Origin: Photobacterium alginatilyticum
Lineage (GTDB): Bacteria; Pseudomonadota; Gammaproteobacteria; Enterobacterales; Vibrionaceae
Assembly (NCBI RefSeq): GCF_009910675.1
Contig: NZ_RSEJ01000003.1
Span: 248,001 to 312,000, forward strand
Length of the DNA stretch: 64,000 nucleotides
Direction of reading: 5' to 3'
Each line of letters begins with the position of its first letter. The stretch's first letter is position 1. Below are positions 60,974-64,000 of this stretch, in pieces. The notes beneath the pieces are model-generated. The model did not search any database and was not told the DNA's origin. It saw only the letters and a list, made by a program, of their open reading frames with translations. The position numbers were made by a program, and so were the translations under genes.

Positions 60974-62344
60974 TTGAAAATCAAAATCACAGTTCAAGAT
61001 GTTCAACATATAAAAAAGCAAGAAGTGACGTTTGATTTATCTAAGAATGGCATTACTTGTATTGCTGGTAAAAATGGAGTAGGAAAAACAACCTTAATCC
61101 GAGCAATTAGAAATTTACCTATAAATAGTACATTTCAAGAGACTGCAGCTCCTTATATTTTTAGTAAAAGTAGCTCAATATCCTACGCTATAGAGGGTAT
61201 GGAAGAGATAGTTTTTAATTACAATCGGTTTATAAAAGCAATTGATACTAGGCAATCTATACCAGAAGCTATAAAAGAAATAATCAATGTTGAGTTGCCT
61301 ATACCCCACGGAGAGAGATTTAAGCATTTCAAAAGTTTATCTGATAAGGATGAAGAAATTAGGGCTCATATTGCAAATACTAACTACAGCACTCCCTATG
61401 AACTCATCAGCTTGCTTAATGATATTTATGGGGAAGATCGGTTTCAATCCTTAAAAGAAATAAGCCTAAATAAGTTTATATACTATGTCATACTAAGAGA
61501 TGAGGATGAAAGGTTTTATATTAGAGAAGACTATTTTAGTTCCGGGGAATACTTTGTTGTCAATCTATATAAGCAGATTAAGCAAGGGAAAAAGCTTATT
61601 GTTATCGATGAAATAGATATTTCATTAGATGCAATGGCACAAGTTAATCTCGTTAATTCCTTGAGGAAGCTATGTAGAGAGTACAATACTAATATCATTT
61701 TTACTACGCATTCATTGGCTCTGATGAAAACGTTAGAGAAAGGTGAAATATTCTATATGGAGTCTTCAAAAGATAGTCATGAAATAATAACTCTCCCTAA
61801 GTCATATAATTACATAAAAAGTGTAATGTATGGATTTACTGGATTCGACAAATACATATTAACCGAAGATGAGTGTCTGAAGAACTATATGCAATATTTG
61901 ATAAGGAAGTCAGGAGTTGACACTTATTTCCAGTATGAAATTATATACATAGGTGGAGCTACGCAAGTAGTAGACTTGATGAAAAGAAATACTGAATCTA
62001 AATTTTTCTCAACTGAAGAAAATATAGTAGCAGTATTAGATGGCGATCAAGAGGGTAAAGGCTATCTAAAAGATGTGGGAAATATCATTTTTTTGCCATT
62101 TATCAATATTGAAATGGAAGTTTACAAACAATATGTAGACGGAAAAATTGTCATTGATGGTTTAAGGGAGATAAAAAATAAAAAGGAAACCGACAGAGCA
62201 AAAAATTTATATAGTCAGCTAACTAAATTTAGGCATGGTTCACCCCCTTTGATGTCAGAGCCCGATATTTACGCTCTCCTCGAAAAAACAAACCCAGAAG
62301 GGGTTTCTAAATTCCAAGAACAACTTATTGGTTTTCTGAGCTGA
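60974..62344 (+). CDS. OLD-type ATPase with TOPRIM-like C-terminus
   Basis: The 456-residue protein starts at TTG, 2 bases after the RT stop. It has a Walker A GKNGVGKT (residues 32-39), a Walker B KLIVIDEID (about 205-213) with the following ABC-like D-loop, an H-loop IIFTTHS and then a TOPRIM-like domain: YILTEDECLKNYM (about 293, acidic residue) and VAVLDGDQEGKG (about 351-362, DxD). This is the layout of OLD-family nucleases, a class of which occurs with reverse transcriptases in retrons. It is the likely toxic effector, released or triggered by phage. Usual ABC signature is not obvious. Confidence 0.85.
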   Translation: MKIKITVQDVQHIKKQEVTFDLSKNGITCIAGKNGVGKTTLIRAIRNLPINSTFQETAAPYIFSKSSSISYAIEGMEEIVFNYNRFIKAIDTRQSIPEAIKEIINVELPIPHGERFKHFKSLSDKDEEIRAHIANTNYSTPYELISLLNDIYGEDRFQSLKEISLNKFIYYVILRDEDERFYIREDYFSSGEYFVVNLYKQIKQGKKLIVIDEIDISLDAMAQVNLVNSLRKLCREYNTNIIFTTHSLALMKTLEKGEIFYMESSKDSHEIITLPKSYNYIKSVMYGFTGFDKYILTEDECLKNYMQYLIRKSGVDTYFQYEIIYIGGATQVVDLMKRNTESKFFSTEENIVAVLDGDQEGKGYLKDVGNIIFLPFINIEMEVYKQYVDGKIVIDGLREIKNKKETDRAKNLYSQLTKFRHGSPPLMSEPDIYALLEKTNPEGVSKFQEQLIGFLS

Positions 62345-62370
62345 TAGCATCCAACTTTAGATTTACGAAT

Positions 62371-62401
62371 TGAACCAGCCAGCTATTTACTAGCTGGTTC
62401 A
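62371..62401. terminator. Hairpin after the RT-ATPase operon
   Basis: TGAACCAGC (62371-62379) pairs with GCTGGTTCA (62393-62401) around a 13-base loop, with an alternative CCAGCTA/TAGCTGG inner stem. It lies 27 bases after the ATPase stop and may end that transcript; it lacks a T-run. Confidence 0.55.
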
Positions 62402-62408
62402 AATACGG

Positions 62409-62535
62409 TTACTGACTCACCTCAAGTACCAACTCCACCACATTCGAACTAACTTCTTTCAATCGACTCGAAGCCAGATGAGTATATCTGGTACTTGTTT
62501 TCGGTGATTGGTACTTTCCAGGCTTGAATTGGGGG
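62409..62535 (-). pseudogene. C-terminal remnant of a tyrosine recombinase (phage-type integrase)
   Basis: Read on the minus strand in one frame, the sequence gives QSPKTSTRYTHLASSRLKEVSSNV, then VELVLEVSQ and a stop at 62411. The Arg-Tyr-Thr-His-Leu block is the catalytic-tyrosine region of tyrosine recombinases, and the length after it is normal for the end of such a protein. No start and no other catalytic box (Arg, HxxR) is in frame, so this is a fragment. It lies 64 bases after the ATPase gene, which suggests that the RT-ATPase module came with a mobile element. Confidence 0.55.
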
Positions 62536-63028
62536 CCAAGCGATTATGAGTAAAAAACTTCATGCAACTTTTTCGCACCAGCTTCTAAAGAACTTTCCAG
62601 CGTTTGTTGAGTCTTTTTGATTTCTCCATACTTGAGCTAATAGGTCTTTTGCTAAATTAGCAATACTATTGACATAGTTCTGTCCAGAGAAGTGTTACAG
62701 CTGAAATGCGTAACACCATCATTAACCATATCCGCTATTAGAAGAAATGCTAACAAGGCCAAGCATTTGGCTAGTTATGATTAACTATTCACTTAACTAA
62801 CCATCTGTTTTATATTCACATACGCCATTAGGCATCAACTAAGTGGACATTAAGATAACCGACGGGATACTGACTTTTGCCGCTATAGAGAGCCGCTGGA
62901 CATTGAGGCGATACTCGCGCTAAGAGCTGGCTAGCTTGTACCAATTTGCGAAAACGGACACGTAAGATCTTTATTATAATTCGATAATTGCTGATTACTA
63001 ATGTGCATTGGGAGCTATGGAGGGAATC
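62536..63028. other. Non-coding stretch with degraded sequence
   Basis: About 490 bases. On the minus strand 62560-62697 is open, reading SGQNYVNSIANLAKDLLAQVW, then RNQKDSTNAGKFFRSWCEKVA, but it has no start and I do not recognise it; it could be another gene remnant. GTGTTAC/GTAACAC at 62692-62716 is a short inverted repeat. The right part holds the promoter and GGAGGG ribosome site of the acetyltransferase. Confidence 0.4.
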
Positions 63029-63880
63029 ATGGCAGATAAACAGTATCTAATTCAGGTGATGACACCGGAGCAGCTAGACTTTGCCATTGACTGGGCTGCC
63101 CAGGAAGGATGGAACCCTGGCCTGCATGATGCGGATTCGTTCCGAAGTGCAGATCCGAATGGCTTTCTCGTCGGTTTGCTAGACGGAGAGCCGATAGCTT
63201 CGATATCCGTTGTGAAATACGGTGACTCGTTTGGCTTTCTTGGCTTTTACATCGTAAAGCCTGAATATCGCGGCCAAGGCTACGGGCTGCAGATATGGAA
63301 AGCGGGACTTGATTATCTGGACGGGCGAAATATCGGGCTTGATGGCGTTGAAGATCAGCAAGGTAACTACAAAAAATCTGGTTTTAAATTGGCATACGGT
63401 AATATTCGGTATGAAGGGCAGGGTGGAGGAAATGCGCCAACGGCCGAAGGGCTGGTCGATCTTACAGATCTCTCGTTTGAGAGTATTTACGCCTACGATC
63501 AATCGTTTTTTCCTGCAGAGCGAACGGAATTTCTAAAGCATTGGATAAACCAGGAAGGATCCTACGCCATTGGGGTTGAGCGTGAGGGGCAATTAGCAGG
63601 CTACGGCGTGATCCGTCCGTGTCGCTCCGGTTATAAGGTTGGCCCGCTTCTGGCCGAGAATGCAGAATTGGCGGAGGAGCTGTTTCTTGCTCTTAAGGCC
63701 AAGACAAAATCATCTGATCTGGTTTATCTTGATGTACCGGAAGTCAATGATAGCGCTGTTGCACTTGCCGAAAAATATGCGATGACACCGGTATTCAAAA
63801 CGGCTCGTATGTATACCAAGGAATTTCCAGACCTACCACTGGATCGTACCTTTGGGGTGACGACATTTGAGCTTGGCTGA
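63029..63880 (+). CDS. GNAT-family acetyltransferase (two-domain)
   Basis: The ATG at 63029 follows GGAGGGAATC and gives 283 residues; the in-frame TTG at 63008 lacks this spacing. The N-terminal GNAT domain (about 1-135) has FLGFYIVKPEYRGQGYGLQIW with the acetyl-CoA Q/RxxGxG/A loop. The C-terminal domain (about 150-283; YDQSFFPAERTEFLKHWINQEGS) is the second GNAT-like/DUF1248-type domain that accompanies it. Such two-domain proteins acetylate small molecules; the target here is not known. A terminator follows at 63901. Confidence 0.88.
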   Translation: MADKQYLIQVMTPEQLDFAIDWAAQEGWNPGLHDADSFRSADPNGFLVGLLDGEPIASISVVKYGDSFGFLGFYIVKPEYRGQGYGLQIWKAGLDYLDGRNIGLDGVEDQQGNYKKSGFKLAYGNIRYEGQGGGNAPTAEGLVDLTDLSFESIYAYDQSFFPAERTEFLKHWINQEGSYAIGVEREGQLAGYGVIRPCRSGYKVGPLLAENAELAEELFLALKAKTKSSDLVYLDVPEVNDSAVALAEKYAMTPVFKTARMYTKEFPDLPLDRTFGVTTFELG

Positions 63881-63900
63881 GTATATGGCCAGTGAATAAA

Positions 63901-63928
63901 GGCAAACACTGTATGTTTGCCTTTTCTC
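63901..63928. terminator. Terminator after the acetyltransferase gene
   Basis: GGCAAACA (63901-63908) pairs with TGTTTGCC (63914-63921) around CTGTA, followed by TTTT on the plus strand and TTTATT on the minus strand, so it may serve both directions. Confidence 0.8.
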
Positions 63929-63944
63929 TCAGGAAAATAGCTAA

Positions 63945-64000
63945 CTATTGATTTGCGTGAATATTGGCTACTGGTTTTGTGTCTTGGGGCTGCCCACAAT
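63945..64000 (-). CDS. Possible C-terminal end of a convergent gene
   Basis: On the minus strand one frame reads CGQPQDTKPVANIHANQ and a stop, ending at 63945, directly before the bidirectional terminator. Its position after a convergent terminator is the main support; too short to name. Confidence 0.3.
   Translation of the reverse strand, partial: CGQPQDTKPVANIHANQ

Noticed and set aside
62692-62716. GTGTTAC/GTAACAC inverted repeat as recombination site
   Set aside because: Only 7 bp, no second copy in the window, and box order again does not fit attC.
1-64000. CRISPR array, tRNA or rRNA genes
   Set aside because: No regularly spaced repeats and no clear tRNA or rRNA sequence was seen by reading; a tRNAscan run could still find a weak one.

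Overview
The window looks like a piece of a marine gammaproteobacterial genome, most likely Vibrionaceae (Vibrio, Photobacterium or a relative). This is inferred from protein family content (AapJQM transporter, YqhC/YqhD pair, ECF sigma plus Ser/Thr kinase operon, FNT/formate dehydrogenase cluster, MipA/OmpV protein) and from base composition; there is no rRNA or tRNA to confirm it. The density of small operons with their own LysR, AraC, HxlR, TetR or Lrp regulators, and the absence of core housekeeping genes, suggests an accessory chromosomal region or a secondary chromosome.

Layout. 1-2866: 3' to 5' general L-amino-acid ABC transporter (aapJ, aapQ, start of aapM). 3341-13979: short metabolic and stress genes, among them a CBM48 protein, an orphan citX, an AraC/NmrA/DUF1772 cluster, an HxlR/SDR pair, AlkC DNA glycosylase with a LysR regulator, PhzF, and an HPP membrane protein facing a TetR regulator across a double operator. 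14055-18960: a Ser/Thr kinase, exported protein and ECF sigma operon followed by a lipoprotein gene, resembling the EcfP/PknT type of sigma activation by phosphorylation. 19458-26582: carbamate kinase with an FNR-like site, a lipoprotein, and a four-gene formate channel/formate dehydrogenase/iron-sulfur/flavin operon. 26636-30172: a very large Ig-like lipoprotein. 30800-36895: LysR/DoxX/SDR, thioredoxin 2, and a three-gene di-haem peroxidase cluster. 37132-40528: dhaK and dhaM without dhaL, and a catalase. 40788-44576: a three-gene envelope cluster (five-TM protein, exported VWA-like protein, OmpA-like lipoprotein). 45310-53282: an outer-membrane protein, a deletion scar joining HxlR and GFA remnants, a stefin-like plus chagasin-like pair of cysteine-protease inhibitors, a YidA-type phosphatase, an AstE/AspA-like deacylase, MipA, an EamA exporter and an Lrp regulator. 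53691-59299: yqhD/yqhC and a PNPOx-flavoreductase-ferredoxin fusion with an AhpD-like protein and a LysR regulator.

59300-63000 is a visibly AT-rich island with a reverse transcriptase, an OLD-type AAA-TOPRIM ATPase, a structured noncoding region upstream with a perfect 15-bp hairpin, and a tyrosine-recombinase C-terminal remnant downstream. It is best read as a retron-like antiphage module. The window ends with a GNAT acetyltransferase.

The most interesting points are the RT/OLD module and its putative msr-msd RNA, the paired cystatin/chagasin inhibitors, the atypical kinase (HAD and DFN motifs) with its ECF sigma factor, and the uncharacterised OmpA/VWA-like/five-TM envelope cluster.
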